Source of the DNA: Agapetus fuscipes
Lineage: Eukaryota; Arthropoda; Insecta; Trichoptera; Glossosomatidae
NCBI GenBank assembly: GCA_951799405.1
Contig: CATOGX010000043.1
Coordinates: 62,001 to 126,000, forward strand
Direction of reading: 5' to 3'
DNA length: 64,000 nucleotides
Shown: positions 27,741 to 38,122 of the stretch, piece by piece
How the letters are laid out: each line of letters begins with the position of its first letter
How positions within the stretch are numbered: position 1 is the first letter of the stretch
Made by a program: the position numbers and the translations under genes
The notes under the pieces: generated by a model
What the model saw: only the letters and a program-made list of their open reading frames with translations
Database searches by the model: none
Told to the model about the DNA's origin: nothing

Positions 27741-28644
27741 ACTGTCACTTGTAAAGGCGGCTTGTGTGTCTGGACAACTTGTGTTTCAGTCTTTCACGTA
27801 ATATTTTGTTTTATCTTATTTTTTACTTTTTTGTTCTAAATTTGATACTAGATTATTATATTACTTTTCACAGCCTCTAAAACTATTAAAAAATACCGGA
27901 TACATGACAAAGTAAAATTATATGGGAAATGTAGGCATCTATGTATCTATATTTTTACTATATATTAAAACATCTAACATTTGTTCTCATTATTTTTTCA
28001 GAACAAACACGTTGGACGCTCATACAAAGCTAATTTTCCAAAGTATTTTCCACGAAGCTTTTTTAAGAAATTTTAAAATGACATTATACGTATCTAATAA
28101 TTTTATAATCTCCCAGTCAGAGACGTGCCCGTGAATGTCAAAGTGAATAATTCCATGTTTTCCTCTTTCTGAGGAATCAAGAGATTTCCCTGCTCCCAAA
28201 AAAGTAAGTTTCCTCCTCTCATAATCTACCAGTGTTTATACTTAGTTTCTAATTATGAAAAACACCGAAAAGAATCATTATTTCTAACACAGGTGTGTCG
28301 GTCGGAATGCGTATTCTCAACAGGAATGCACAAATGATTTATTTAAAATAATTATATATTGAAGTTACTATTAGAACACGATCTATTCCATCTAGAACGC
28401 GCTCCTGAACTGAAATCTCTCCCAGAGTTCTGTCATTTTTCTACTTCGCACTATCTGGTGCGGCATTTGAGATAAAGTGAGGAGCTCCACTCTTATTTAT
28501 GGCTCTAACTCAACTCATATACTATTTTTATTTGTTTTTCACTTAATTAAGTAAAAATAGTAATTAGTAGCGTAAATTATATGCAGGGAACAAACACTCA
28601 GCGAATATTCGTCACGAAAAAACACTCGTATAGGCCAATGTATT
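27741..28644. other. No gene recognised; upstream flank of the exchanger
   Basis: AT-rich and unique-looking; no core promoter motif is convincing. Confidence 0.45.
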
Positions 28645-28790
28645 TGCTGGGCACAGTTTTTGTGTGAATCACACATCAAGAGCCCTCTGGGTATTCTATA
28701 AACAATACTCAGTTGTTGTTAGCTGTACCTGTCAGGCTGATTAAACCTTCAATTTGTCAGTGACGAGCGGTCAAAGGCAATTTTTCTGAA
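28645..28790 (-). mobile_element. SINE-A remnant
   Basis: The 3' end is recognisable (tttttgtgtgaatcacacat, caagagccctct). The rest is strongly diverged. Confidence 0.6.
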
Positions 28791-29343
28791 TGTTTGAAAA
28801 AATACAGAGTCGGTTCGATTTGTACAAATACTAAGTTTACAGATGTAATGTACTTAAAATTAACTTTTGTTTATTAAAAAGTAATTCTTACCTTTAACCA
28901 TCGTTCATTTAATTAAAATTTTATACTAGCACCACATAAACTTGGTATTTTAAATTGTATAAATATGGAATTGAATGGCTTCTTAATATTTATTTAATTC
29001 AGCCTAAAAAACATTTAAGATTAATTAAATCCCTATAAATTATTAATACACAAAAACCGCCGCAAACTCCTTTAACTATTTATTATTGTCATTTATTTAT
29101 AATGTGCGATAATATGTTTTAATTAAGTTTAACTGTCGCCGGTGATTTAATAATTATTTAGCTTTAGAAAGTATTCAGGCACTATGATAACAACGCTAGG
29201 GATCTCTTCGTATTTATGCTGCATCTGCTGTAGGTTCACTCAAGACGAAATCTGAAACAAAGAGGAAAACAAATTAATTAACAACATTGAATATTAATCA
29301 CTTAAATTAATTGATTAATATTTAATAGCACATGAAAATAATA
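28791..29343. other. AT-rich DNA, no gene recognised
   Basis: Many taat/atta runs; nothing recognised. Confidence 0.5.
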
Positions 29344-29496
29344 CCCTTTTCACACGATTAGTTGTCGGCTATCCGGTCACGAAATGTATGGGATCGCTGG
29401 ACAACCCCCGCCGGATAGTGTGAAGGCTTACATACGTGCATCCGCACACACTACCTAACCTCCGATCCGGACACGGAATAAATCCTGTGAAAAAGG
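29344..29496. mobile_element. M6 foldback element
   Basis: Inverted ends cccttttcacacgatt and aatcctgtgaaaaagg, with inverted subterminal blocks tatccggt and atccgga. Ends of this style occur on PIF/Harbinger relatives, but the target duplication is not clear. It lies 20 bp from an M1 element. Confidence 0.6.
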
Positions 29497-29516
29497 TTTT
29501 TTCTTTTGTATGGTAA

Positions 29517-29681
29517 CCTGAAGCGCTATTCTGCTAAATTCCTTGAAATAGCGATTCGTGTCAAAAATAAGGTGTTCTGTGATTTTTTTTATCTATGGAG
29601 TTCTTTCGCAAGCGTTAGCAAGCTCCGACTTGGATCGATGTCCATGTTGTAAGGAATTTAGCAGAATAGAGCCCTCTGAAT
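29517..29681. mobile_element. M1 foldback MITE with CTG target duplication
   Basis: The terminus aagcgctattctgctaaatt is inverted at the right end (aatttagcagaata). CTG immediately precedes the left end and follows the right end. The interior has tagcgattcgtgtc and tatggagttctttcgcaagc. Confidence 0.85.
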
Positions 29682-30354
29682 TAAACTGTCCATTTACGAC
29701 AGCTACGTGCATCCCCTAAAATCTCCGTTTCTTTTTTAATATGTTTCTTAAACTTCTAAGCCTTAATAAAATAAAATGGTGACAGTAACGAGAAAAATCA
29801 GGCGATATAATGGATTTTTTATATGAATTAAGAAGTAATAAAAATTAAAAACCTAAATAAATGCCCAATGGTCAAGTGCAGTATGTGGTATACAATATAA
29901 GAGTCTAATAAATCAACTGTCTACGAGTACTTGTTATATTGTCTCTATGTATAAAACAGCTGTAGGCAAGAATTGAACACAAATAAGGGCTTTTAGAGGG
30001 CACGCATAACTAGGCAGAGCACAATTACACAGCTTATAGAATATGTATTCAGATCATCTGTCAGTACTTGCTCATATTATGTACTTGCTTGCTATGAGTT
30101 TTCTTGGGTTAAGTTAAGGCCTGACTTGGCGTTTGTGAAATCATCGTCACACAGTTACAAGTGACAACTACTGAAGCTACGCAACGTCAATCGTGAGGAT
30201 AATTTTTTTGATCAGTTAACGTCACATATTATGCTAACGTTGGTTTATGTGACTTTAAACTGATGAAAAAACTACCCACACGATTGGAATAAGTGTGTCC
30301 TTTTCATTCAGTATAAAGTCGCTATGCAAATGTTGATAATACTTAGCCACAGGG
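29682..30354. other. No gene recognised
   Basis: AT-rich and unique-looking. Confidence 0.5.
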
Positions 30355-30535
30355 TTGCATGTGGTGAGTGGAACCTATTTATTTTTTACATTGACGGGGC
30401 CAGCCTAAAGCTTACTACTACCTTAAAGTAGATGTTTCCCTGTTCCCTAGGGTACAGTTTGTAATTTCTTGTGAACATTGCTGGTGTAATTTTGGATTTG
30501 AAAGAAACACAGAATAGTGCAGATCGAACTCGAGC
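30355..30535 (-). mobile_element. SINE-B, degraded
   Basis: Inverted; gcatgtggtgagtggaacct, tttattttttac and tttggatttgaaagaaacac are the surviving landmarks. The head is lost. Confidence 0.65.
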
Positions 30536-30782
30536 CTAATAATAATAACGACTTAGTGACTTCCTTCCATACCAACATGTCATACTACTCTCCATCCATA
30601 AAACTGAGTTTTCTCGCACACAGGCCTTAACTTCAAGGTCGCTTTAGTGACCATGTGGTTTCCTTAGTCAGTCAGTACCTTCACAGTTTGCTGGTACCTT
30701 TAGTACCTTCACTAGTACCACACACGCCTTCTAGGGGCGTTGCTACTGATTTGGGATTTATACAGAGAATAAATAAAATAAA

Positions 30783-31042
30783 TTAATATTATGCTGGTTT
30801 ATTTGGTGAGCATTGTTTTCGTGTAAATCACACTTCAAGAACCCAGTGCGAACTTGTTTCTCTTTTCAGCTAGACCCAGTTATTGTAAAACTGGATGAAA
30901 CTTTGGTGGCCGGTCTTCTTACATGGCTTTTTCAAAGAAGACAATCTTTAGATTTGTTGGTGCTCCACCGAGAACTGAACCCAAGACCTTCTGATAACGA
31001 GTCTGTGGATCCACTAGTCTACGCGTGCCAGATATGATACGT
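30783..31042 (-). mobile_element. SINE-A, diverged
   Basis: Inverted; starts ggtttatttggtgagcattg. The body markers are diverged, and the head complement is altered (gatccactagtctacg). Confidence 0.75.
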
Positions 31043-31059
31043 TCCTTTATATTAGACTG

Positions 31060-31372
31060 GTTGACCGGTCCGTAGTCCAGTGGCACTTGGAACACTTCGG
31101 ACTCGTAAATGGAAGGTTGTGGGTTCGAATTCCGGCGCAGCACAAAAAATGTACCATTTATATTTTCAAATATGTTCTTTGCTGGGTTAAAAAATTCATA
31201 AAACCTTTACCAAAGACCGGTCACTAAAGGTCCATCCAACCTAACAGCAACTGGGTCTAACTTGAGTATTGGTGCTTTTTCGCGACGACCAAGCTTGTAA
31301 ACACCTCTGCGGCAGTCTCTGAAATTTAGGGAGCCTCCCGCACAGGATTTAAGAGAAATTTAAAAGTCACGT
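31060..31372 (+). mobile_element. SINE-A with type-2 tail
   Basis: Head gaccggtccgtagtccagtg with a small insertion, and an intact B box ggttgtgggttcgaattcc. The 3' end is of the cacctctgcggca and gggagcctcccgcacagg kind, as at 7058. Confidence 0.9.
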
Positions 31373-31554
31373 TACAGTAAGAGGATGGTCACCAAACACA
31401 TCAACTTCTCCTTGCGGGATTTCCATAACGACTTGCTTTAGTTTTCTTTTGGAATTTCTAAATTACCTATAAATCCAGGCGTTACTAGACATCTGTGAAT
31501 AAAGTATACAAGTTGTCAGCAAAGTGCTCTGCAAAGCTTGAACCAAGTAAACTT
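31373..31554. other. No gene recognised
   Basis: Short unique-looking stretch between a SINE-A and motif F. Confidence 0.4.
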
Positions 31555-31640
31555 TATACTTAACGTTTTACCAAAATTGTGTAAAAACTAAAACGCTCAC
31601 TGGGCGCGCTTTTTTTGTTTCGTGCATTATTTGACAAACA
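31555..31640 (+). repeat. Motif F
   Basis: The copy reads taacgttttaccaaaattg, actaaaacgctcactggg and cgcgct. Confidence 0.5.
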
Positions 31641-31917
31641 ATCGTAAGTAATAAGTTTTTAAACTTCCCCGAGTACAGTACTTCTTGTCTCTCTATTCCC
31701 ACCGGTCTTACAGCTTCAACACTTCAGCTTTTACTTTCATATTCCCAGCTGTCTGACTTACGACAACACTATATGTGCAGCTTAGTCGCAGGCTTATTGT
31801 ATCAGGGGCTCGATGCGATGAAGACAATCGGCTTAAGTGTTTACATGCGGACATAAGACAGACTACGGCTTCGTATCGAATAAAAATACTGTAAAATATT
31901 GTATAGATTATATTATA

Positions 31918-32346
31918 TCGACGGTTAAAAGGCAGTAGGGCATAAACGACATTTTGGTAAAAATGAGTGATGAATGCTATCTTACTTGAAATTTTCCGCT
32001 CTTTCTAATGCGCTAACTCCCATAGCTCTACGATGATTTTTGTGTTGTTTATGCCCAAGCAAACAACTGCGTTGTCGAAGCATGGTTTTGGTGAAACCGA
32101 CAAGATTTTAGCTTTTTTTGTCCTAAAGGCGTTTGTAACATAAAATATCGTAAAACATCGTTGAGTCCCATTAAAAGGAATGCCAATAAATGCCTTTATT
32201 TATTTTTATTTTAGGGCTGTTTTGATTTTCACGATATGATAAAAAAAAATGTTATGCCATTTTTCTGCAATCTCAAATTTTAAACTGCTCTCCTGAACAT
32301 TTTATGTAGTTTATGTCGCTTATGCGCACTGCCTTTAACCCGTCGA
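31918..32346. mobile_element. M7 foldback MITE flanked by TATA
   Basis: The inverted termini begin TCGACGGTTAAAAGGCAGTA and continue through gggcataa.cgaca for about 34 bp. TATA is found directly outside both ends. The 429-bp interior has no open frame of note. A second copy, itself interrupted, is at 53711-54060. Confidence 0.85.
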
Positions 32347-32395
32347 TATAATGTGTGTTTTTTATTCACTCAACATGTGATCTCTGGACGATCTA

Positions 32396-32603
32396 TAATC
32401 TAAGTTACAAAGATATATTAATTTTAAGATTCATATTTAATGCATTCCCATCAGCAGACACGTATAAGTTAGCGATTACACATGCCGCATGTGGACTAAT
32501 TACAACATGGAGCGCGAAATTAGGCGTGTCTGCTTGTGGAAATGCATTTAATATGAATCTCAAATGATACATATCTTTGCAACTTAGATTTAGATTTAGA
32601 TGA
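32396..32603. repeat. Inverted dimer of the D 3' half
   Basis: Left arm aatctaagttacaaagata, gattcatatttaatgcattc, cagcagacacg; the right arm is its complement. The two D 3' halves face each other around acatgccgcatgtgg. Confidence 0.8.
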
Positions 32604-32639
32604 ATCAGGGATGACATTGGCAAAAGTGTGGTCAGATAT

Positions 32640-32740
32640 ATATTGACCCATGAAAACTATGCAATTTTTTAATCCTATGTATGAAAACTAAGCTCTCGCT
32701 AGGGGCGCAGTTGTAGATTCCATACATGTTTTGTTAACGG
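32640..32740 (+). repeat. Motif F
   Basis: The copy reads gaaaactaagctctcgct, aggggcgcagt and tagattccatacatgttt. Confidence 0.5.
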
Positions 32741-32767
32741 CATGAACAGCATCACAATTTTTTCCCT

Positions 32768-33003
32768 AGGCTTATAGGTTGGTGTGAGGCTGACCACTCA
32801 TGCTGTAAAAAAAGGTTCACTTTGCCAATGTCCCCCCTGTTTCAGGGAAGGACGGCAAGAGTTGCAGGGTGTATGTACATTTGAGATTTGGGTTTTTATG
32901 TTGTAGGTTCACATACGGCATGTGCAAGCGCGAACTTGTTCATGTCTGCTTGCGAGAATGCATATGATGTGAATCCCTAATGTAGCATATATTTGCAACT
33001 TAG
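32768..33003 (+). repeat. Repeat D, near full length
   Basis: From cttataggttggtgtgagg through ttcacatacggcatgtgcaa to tttgcaacttagattagatt. Confidence 0.9.
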
Positions 33004-33014
33004 ATTAGATTAGA

Positions 33015-33146
33015 TAGGTTGGTGTGAGACTGACCACCCAAACTGTAAAAAAAGGTTCACTTTGCCGATATCACCCCTGCTTCAGAGACGGAACACGTGT
33101 CTGTGTGTAGGCATGCTTGCATCTTTGCAACTTAGATTATAGATAA
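33015..33146 (+). repeat. Repeat D with internal deletion
   Basis: A second D directly follows the first. The 5' part (aggttggtgtgagactgacc) jumps to the 3' end (acacgtgtctgtgtgtagg, tttgcaacttagattataga). Confidence 0.8.
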
Positions 33147-33792
33147 CATAGTTCCTAAGCGCCTCCATCCCCTGTCCACTTGAGCCAAGTGCTCCCTGGT
33201 CCTGGGGCAGCAGAGAGCTGGTGTAAACGGGTTTGCAGTGTTGACGTTTGCCGGCGCGTCCAGGGAACACCGTGAACTGCCTCAAGTGGCGGAATGCAAT
33301 CAGGCGAGGAATGCATCACACCAGCGGTTCCCAAACAGCGATGGCTCCTCGCGAAATACCCGTCAGGAAGGCTTTCCCGTCAGGCACATTAGCTTCAGTA
33401 ACATCGAAATTCGGGGGAGGGGGGGTTCCTTAGAGTCATGCAATAGCCTCTGATCTGGAGGACTTTCTTTTCTTTGTCACGAATAGAGTTACACTAGCTG
33501 ATTAACTTCATCGGGAAGGCCCTCAGCCACTTGAAAAAAAAAATTGTAATGTTGTTCACCGAGTAAAGCAATTCCGCATGAGTTGTATGAACTGGGTGGG
33601 AGGTGGTGGGAGAGTGCTTCCTTGTTGGCCGGCCATATACTTTTCATTATATTTTTAATTCAACACAAGACTCGTCACCTATTCAATATCAATGACTGCG
33701 GAAATATCAAAAGTTTTTTTTTCTAAAAGCTATTTGTGTAAACATAGTAGAACCACGATTCTCCAAGTAAGTTTTATTTCTGATCGCGATGA
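33147..33792. other. No gene recognised
   Basis: Moderately GC-rich, with a G-run at 33414-33427. Overlapping short open frames show no family resemblance. Confidence 0.45.
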
Positions 33793-34125
33793 GTCCGGTT
33801 GATAGCTCAGTTGGTAGAGCGCTGGCATCCCATGCCGTGAGCTCGGGTTCGAATCTCACCGAGGGTGTCAGAAATGATTATCCGTTTCAGTGTTTATTTC
33901 TAACCCCAAAATAAAATACCGGCAAGGTTTACTCAACCTTCAAAAGAAGTGAATGCCACCCCTCTCGGGAGCTGGGAAACCCCCACTTCAACTGAAGTGG
34001 TTAGCGTAAGGCCGGCCCGCTTACCTGTAAAAATAAATAGGTTCCACTCGCCACATGCGAAACCCTTCGGGGGTAACATGGCAAGAAGTTGCATTCCATG
34101 TGTAGCTTAGTTGCGTTGCGTTTTT
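33793..34125 (+). mobile_element. SINE-B, best full-length copy
   Basis: The tRNA-derived head has A box TAGCTCAGTTGGTAGAG and B box GGTTCGAATCTCACC, so RNA polymerase III could read it. The body includes a strong hairpin at ccacttcaactgaagtgg, then ggccggcccgcttacctg and ataggttccactcgcca. The 3' end is gtgtagcttagttgcg repeated in part, then a T-run. The anticodon arm is not tRNA-like enough for a real tRNA. Confidence 0.95.
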
Positions 34126-34620
34126 TTATTGAATCAGTACCAACTTGTATGTTTGTCTCCACAGTTTGATGTTGTGTGGGCCATTATTGATTGTAAATCA
34201 GTAGCGACGATGATGGACCAATAAGCGGCCACTGTGACCGTGACGTCACTCTCAGAATGAATCATGACGCGCTGGACTATTGAGTAGTGTGTCGCACCGC
34301 ACATGGGAAACTTAGGTACACCACAGCTGGCTCGGGAAGCATTCAACAAACGTTTATAGAATAGCGAGACATTCCAAAGTTTATTTCACTTTGTCTTCCA
34401 TTAGAGTTGCTAAGGAAAAACCTAACAATGATTACGTCTATTGTTACTAAGGACCCTAGTCACCTGGACCTTTAAAGCTGTTAAAAAACATGGGATTGGC
34501 GCTTTGTGCTAATCCATTATCCTTCTAGGGGAATAGAAACATCACACCTGAACATTCACAAGCCCGGTACTAAAATCAATGCTGAAAATAAATCATTCAT
34601 TAATTGATGAGGCTTTTGTA
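34126..34620. other. No gene recognised
   Basis: Unique-looking; nothing recognised. Confidence 0.5.
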
Positions 34621-34864
34621 ACGCTTATATAATCTAAGTCGCACAGGTTTATTACATTCAAGACTCATATTACATGCATTCCTATGATCAGACACGTACA
34701 AGTTTGCGCTTACACATGCCGTAGGTGGACTTACAACATATACACCCAAACTCAATTAAACACTGGCCCTGCAAATCTGGCCGACCTTCCCCGAAACAGG
34801 GGTGGCATTGGCCAAAGTGAGGCATTTTTTACAGTATGGGTGGTCAGCCTCATACCAACATATA
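34621..34864 (-). repeat. Repeat D, near full length
   Basis: Inverted: aatctaagtcgcacagg on the left, ccgaccttccccgaaacagg inside, and gtggtcagcctcataccaa on the right. Confidence 0.88.
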
Positions 34865-35164
34865 TTTAAAGAGTTGATTAAAAAATATCTTAATTAAAAA
34901 AAAATATCATAATTTATAAATATCAATATTTCAAGCTACCCTCACATAAAGGTCACAGATAGGTACTCTGCGCCCCAAATAAAGCGTAAACATCTGGGTA
35001 ATGGATCTAAAAATGGAACATCGAATGTTAAAAAATGAGTCAGATGTAGCCTTGGGAAGGGCTGACCTTACAAACAACTAAAAATACGCATGGGAAGAAT
35101 TTTCATCGATAAATTCTCAACTCCAGTAGTCCAAGCATCAAGAATCACGATTAATCTCAAACCT
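34865..35164. other. No gene recognised
   Basis: AT-rich and unique-looking. Confidence 0.45.
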
Positions 35165-35262
35165 AGAGTTTTGACCAAAAATTAACGGAGACTGAAACGC
35201 TCCGTAGAGGCGCTGATCTAGTTATTATACATGTTTATGGTTAAGTGTACACTTTCAGCTTT
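35165..35262 (+). repeat. Motif F
   Basis: The copy reads ttgaccaaaaattaacggag, actgaaacgctccgtagagg and cgctg. Confidence 0.5.
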
Positions 35263-35392
35263 TAGGCAGTAAGTGTGGGAGTGATGATGATGATGTGGAT
35301 AGCTAATGGCTCTCGGCAGCTCAGGAATATTCCTGTAATTTATTAGCTCACATTTAACATCGCTGCCGTAAATATATTAAGTACAGCGCCAA

Positions 35393-35596
35393 CAGACTGA
35401 GGACGTGCCAGAGAGCCATCGAAAAGAAGATGCTGGGAATCAGTCTCAGAGACAGGATTCCAAACCAGGAGATCCGTAGACGCACTGGTGCCACTGATGT
35501 CATGCAGCGAGTGGCCTGCTTAAAGTGGCGCTGAGCTGGTCACGTCGCAAGGCAGGACCATGACAGGTGGCCGAAAAGGATCGTCCAATGGCGACC
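35393..35596 (+). pseudogene. LINE-S coding fragment, left of an M1 insertion
   Basis: Translates to LRTCQRAIEKKMLGISLRDR, IPNQEIRRRTGATDVMQR, then, after one stop, AGHVARQDHDRWPKRIVQWR. This Q-R-A-x-E-x-x-M-L-G-x-S-L-R-D-R block is standard in the C-terminal region of many animal LINE reverse transcriptases. The frame continues to the right of the M1 element. Confidence 0.88.
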
Positions 35597-35838
35597 CAGA
35601 AGCGCTATTCTGCTGAATTCCTTACGACGTTAAGGTGACGAGATAGCGATTCGTGTCCAAGAATAAGGTGTGTGATGATGATAATTGGTGATTTCTTTAT
35701 TGCGCCGTTTCGTGACGTGGTCACTCCAAGGGCGCTTAAAACAGATGTAGTGACATTTTTTTTATCTATAGTTATTTCGCAAGTTCCTCCTTGAATTGAT
35801 ATCCAAAGTGTAATTTAGAATAATAGCGCTTCAGGATG
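35597..35838. mobile_element. M1 foldback MITE inside LINE-S, CAG target duplication
   Basis: The termini agaagcgctattctgctgaa and taatagcgctt are inverted. CAG precedes the left end and follows the right end. The interior is longer than in other copies because it contains the 3' tip of an L2/CR1-like LINE. Confidence 0.92.
35672..35748 (-). mobile_element. L2/CR1-like 3' tip nested in M1
   Basis: On the minus strand it reads gcgcccttggagtgacca, cgtcacgaaacggcgcaat and aaagaaatcacc, matching the 3' ends at 14800-14870 and 50850-50900. Confidence 0.85.
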
Positions 35839-35960
35839 TCCAAGCGGGGAGTGGGGAGACTCCAACTGAGGTGGCTGGACGACATCAAGGGAACTGCAGG
35901 CAGAGGATAGACTAGCATGAGGAAGACTGCAAGGAGTGACTGAGAAAGTCTGAGGAGGTA
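35839..35960 (+). pseudogene. LINE-S coding fragment, right of the M1 insertion
   Basis: Continues the frame with SKRGVGRLQLRWLDDIKGT and AGRG, then a stop. The G-R-x-x-L-R-W-x-D-D block is the usual partner of the upstream segment. A second, separate copy is at 37579. Confidence 0.85.
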
Positions 35961-36197
35961 GAAGAAGAATGTCAAGTGTGTCCCTAATTAATGAGTAATT
36001 GTGTCCCCACGTGTCCCCCCACATGTCTTCCCGCCGTGTTCAGGCTCTGGAGCAGCAGCCTGCCCGCCACGTGCTGGGACACGCATTGCTGACGCACTTC
36101 AGGACATAATTGCGGCAAACAAAGTACACGTTGACTAAACGCGTAAACTTGTCAAAACAACATTTTATGTAACTCTGCTATATTATATCGCTTCATT

Positions 36198-36372
36198 GAT
36201 AGGACTTGTAACTGTAACTCTATCGCCATTCCGCTAGGGGTGGCAAGAGCTTCTGCAGAGTATCCCCCTTTTTATCCTTACATACCTCTTTTAATTCATT
36301 CATATCCATCACCTTTTTCATACATTTTCTTTTTTTACACTCACAATCTCCTCAATCTAATCATTCAATACT
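36198..36372 (-). mobile_element. LINE-R 3' fragment
   Basis: Inverted: begins tgtaactctatcgccattcc, the complement of the family 3' end, and covers the C-terminal Lys/Arg-rich segment. Confidence 0.8.
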
Positions 36373-36645
36373 TTTCTTAACCGAACCGTGTGAAAGAGTA
36401 ATCGGAAGATATTAGGTTAGATTCCCGGTGGAGCACAGAAAAAAAAACATTTAATTATCAAATTTACTCTTCGCTGGGTTGAAAATATCTCCTAGCTTTA
36501 ACAAAGACACCGGTCATACAAGGTTCATCTAGCTACAGAAACTGCACCTTGATTTCAGAATTGGTGCTTTTAGGCGGCAAGCTTGCGCAGAGCTCTTTAG
36601 GTGTAATTCACATTAAAAAGCGTGGAATTTTAATGAATGAAAAAA
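36373..36645 (+). mobile_element. SINE-A, degraded
   Basis: The B box survives as ttagattcccggtggagcac; actcttcgctgggttg and gctcttt-aggtgtaattcac mark the body and 3' end. The head is mostly lost. Confidence 0.75.
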
Positions 36646-36926
36646 AATCTCGTTTTGAATTTTGTACATTCACATTAATTAAGGCGCCGCCGTAGATTGT
36701 AAAGAGTTTTATAATTCAGTATTTTCATGAAAAGAACATCTGAGAGCTGCTTTACAAAACGCTGATGTTTTAATTATTTGCCCGTTACAGGGAAAGGCGG
36801 CAAGAGATGTAGAGTTTTCCTTCACAAGTACAAGTCTTTGTACATTTACTAGCTCAGTAGTGCGTTGACGTTTTGAGCAAGTTACTGGAGTTCTAGTCAT
36901 GATTTCTCGTTTCAGTACCTATTACA
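36646..36926. other. No gene recognised; small D-like piece
   Basis: 36775-36822 (cagggaaaggcggcaagaga) resembles the D core. Otherwise unique-looking. Confidence 0.4.
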
Positions 36927-36970
36927 TCGCCACCTTAAAGGTAAAACTGAATAAGTAAGTGCTGATTCAC
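36927..36970 (+). repeat. Repeat E, left-end fragment
   Basis: Matches gccaccttaaaggtaaaac and gtgctgattcac, then changes to an inverted D fragment. Confidence 0.65.
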
Positions 36971-36984
36971 TCTCTCGTGAACAT

Positions 36985-37083
36985 AAACCTTACAACTCCT
37001 ACCGCCTTTCCCTAAAACCGAGTTGGCATTGTCAAAAGTGAACCAAGTTATTACAGTGAGCCTCATACCAACGTATTAGTCAC
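36985..37083 (-). repeat. Repeat D fragment
   Basis: Inverted: aactcctaccgcctttccct, ggcattgtcaaaagtgaac and cctcataccaacgtattag. Confidence 0.75.
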
Positions 37084-37578
37084 GGCAGACAGTACAGTGT
37101 TACCAATAGCCCAGCTTCTCATGAGGACTGTCAAGCTTTTATTGCACCTATTAACTGAGTCCTCATTTAGAGCTGAGCATAATTATTGTTGTTCTCGCTG
37201 TTTACATCACACGAGATTACTTGCGGCCACTAATCACTTGCGGCCACTTATTACTTGCTTCTGCTCCACAGGGCCGGATTCAGGGCGGTCCGAGTGGTAC
37301 CACCGAACCAGGGCCCCCGCACCTAAGGGGCACGCAAAGACTGAAAAATGATCTTATAGGCTAATTTTGATCACTTTTGCCTCAAAAGTTCACATTTTGT
37401 ACAGAAAAAACACCAGTACTTAGTGAAATAATAAAAGTTTCTCACAGGAAACCTTTTTTAAACCTGAATGGGGCCCGAAACTTTCAAGCAAAGTCTGCAG
37501 TAGCACCTCACGTGCAATTTCTTACCTGTCTTGTGTTATTCAACTATTCAATTAATATTTTCTTAAAGTGTATCTTTT
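37084..37578. other. No gene recognised
   Basis: Unique-looking sequence with no coding signature. Confidence 0.45.
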
Positions 37579-37705
37579 GCTTATCCCAACTGAGGTGGCT
37601 GGACGACATCAAGGGAACTGCAGGCAGAGGATGGCTGAACACAGCAGCCGATAGACAGAGATAGGGAGAAATGGAGGAGGCCTACGCCCAAAAGCGCAAG
37701 TCTTC
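37579..37705 (+). pseudogene. LINE-S C-terminal fragment
   Basis: Translates to LRWLDDIKGTAGRGWLNTAA, then after a stop EEAYAQKRK. It overlaps the 35839 copy but extends to the usual C-terminal E-E-A-Y block. Confidence 0.8.
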
Positions 37706-37820
37706 TGAATTCCTTACACTTTAGATATCAATACAAGTGAGATTGCTTGCTAGCGCTTGCGAAAGAAATCCATAGGTAAAAACTCACCGAACACCTTACT
37801 TTTGGACACGAATCGCCAGC
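37692..37820. mobile_element. M1 remnant, right end lost
   Basis: Contains ctgaattccttacac, ttgctagcgcttgcgaaaga and ggacacgaatcgcc, colinear with the M1 copy at 41684 but truncated before the right terminus. Confidence 0.7.
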
Positions 37821-37884
37821 TCTGGGCTGAGGAAGAATAAATATCTTTTGCGTTGTGCAAAATGGGTGGGGTGGATTTTTGTAC

Positions 37885-38122
37885 AAAGGACCGATCCGTA
37901 GTTCAGTGGTAACACTTCGGACTCTGAATGGAAGGTTGTGAGTTCGAATCCCGGCGGAGCACAAAAAATATACCATTTATATTTTCAAATTTGCTCTTCG
38001 CTGGGTTGAAAAATTCATAAAACCTTTACCAATGACCGGTCACCAAAGGTCCATCCAGCCTTACAGCAACTGGGTCTTGCTTGAAAATTGGCGCTTTGTA
38101 GCGACTACGACCAAGCTTGTAA
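37885..38122 (+). mobile_element. SINE-A part of a SINE-A/SINE-B chimera
   Basis: Head ggaccgatccgtagttcagt, B box gttgtgagttcgaatcccgg, and body through ggtcaccaaaggtcca. It ends at gaccaagcttgtaaaaag, where the SINE-B head begins without an intervening tail. Confidence 0.92.

Noticed and set aside
27253..27801. Plus-strand open frames over exon 1
   Set aside because: Antisense shadows in CpG-rich DNA with no family resemblance.
33793..33866. Functional tRNA gene
   Set aside because: A and B boxes fit, but the acceptor stem does not close and the sequence continues into a dispersed repeat body seen many times.
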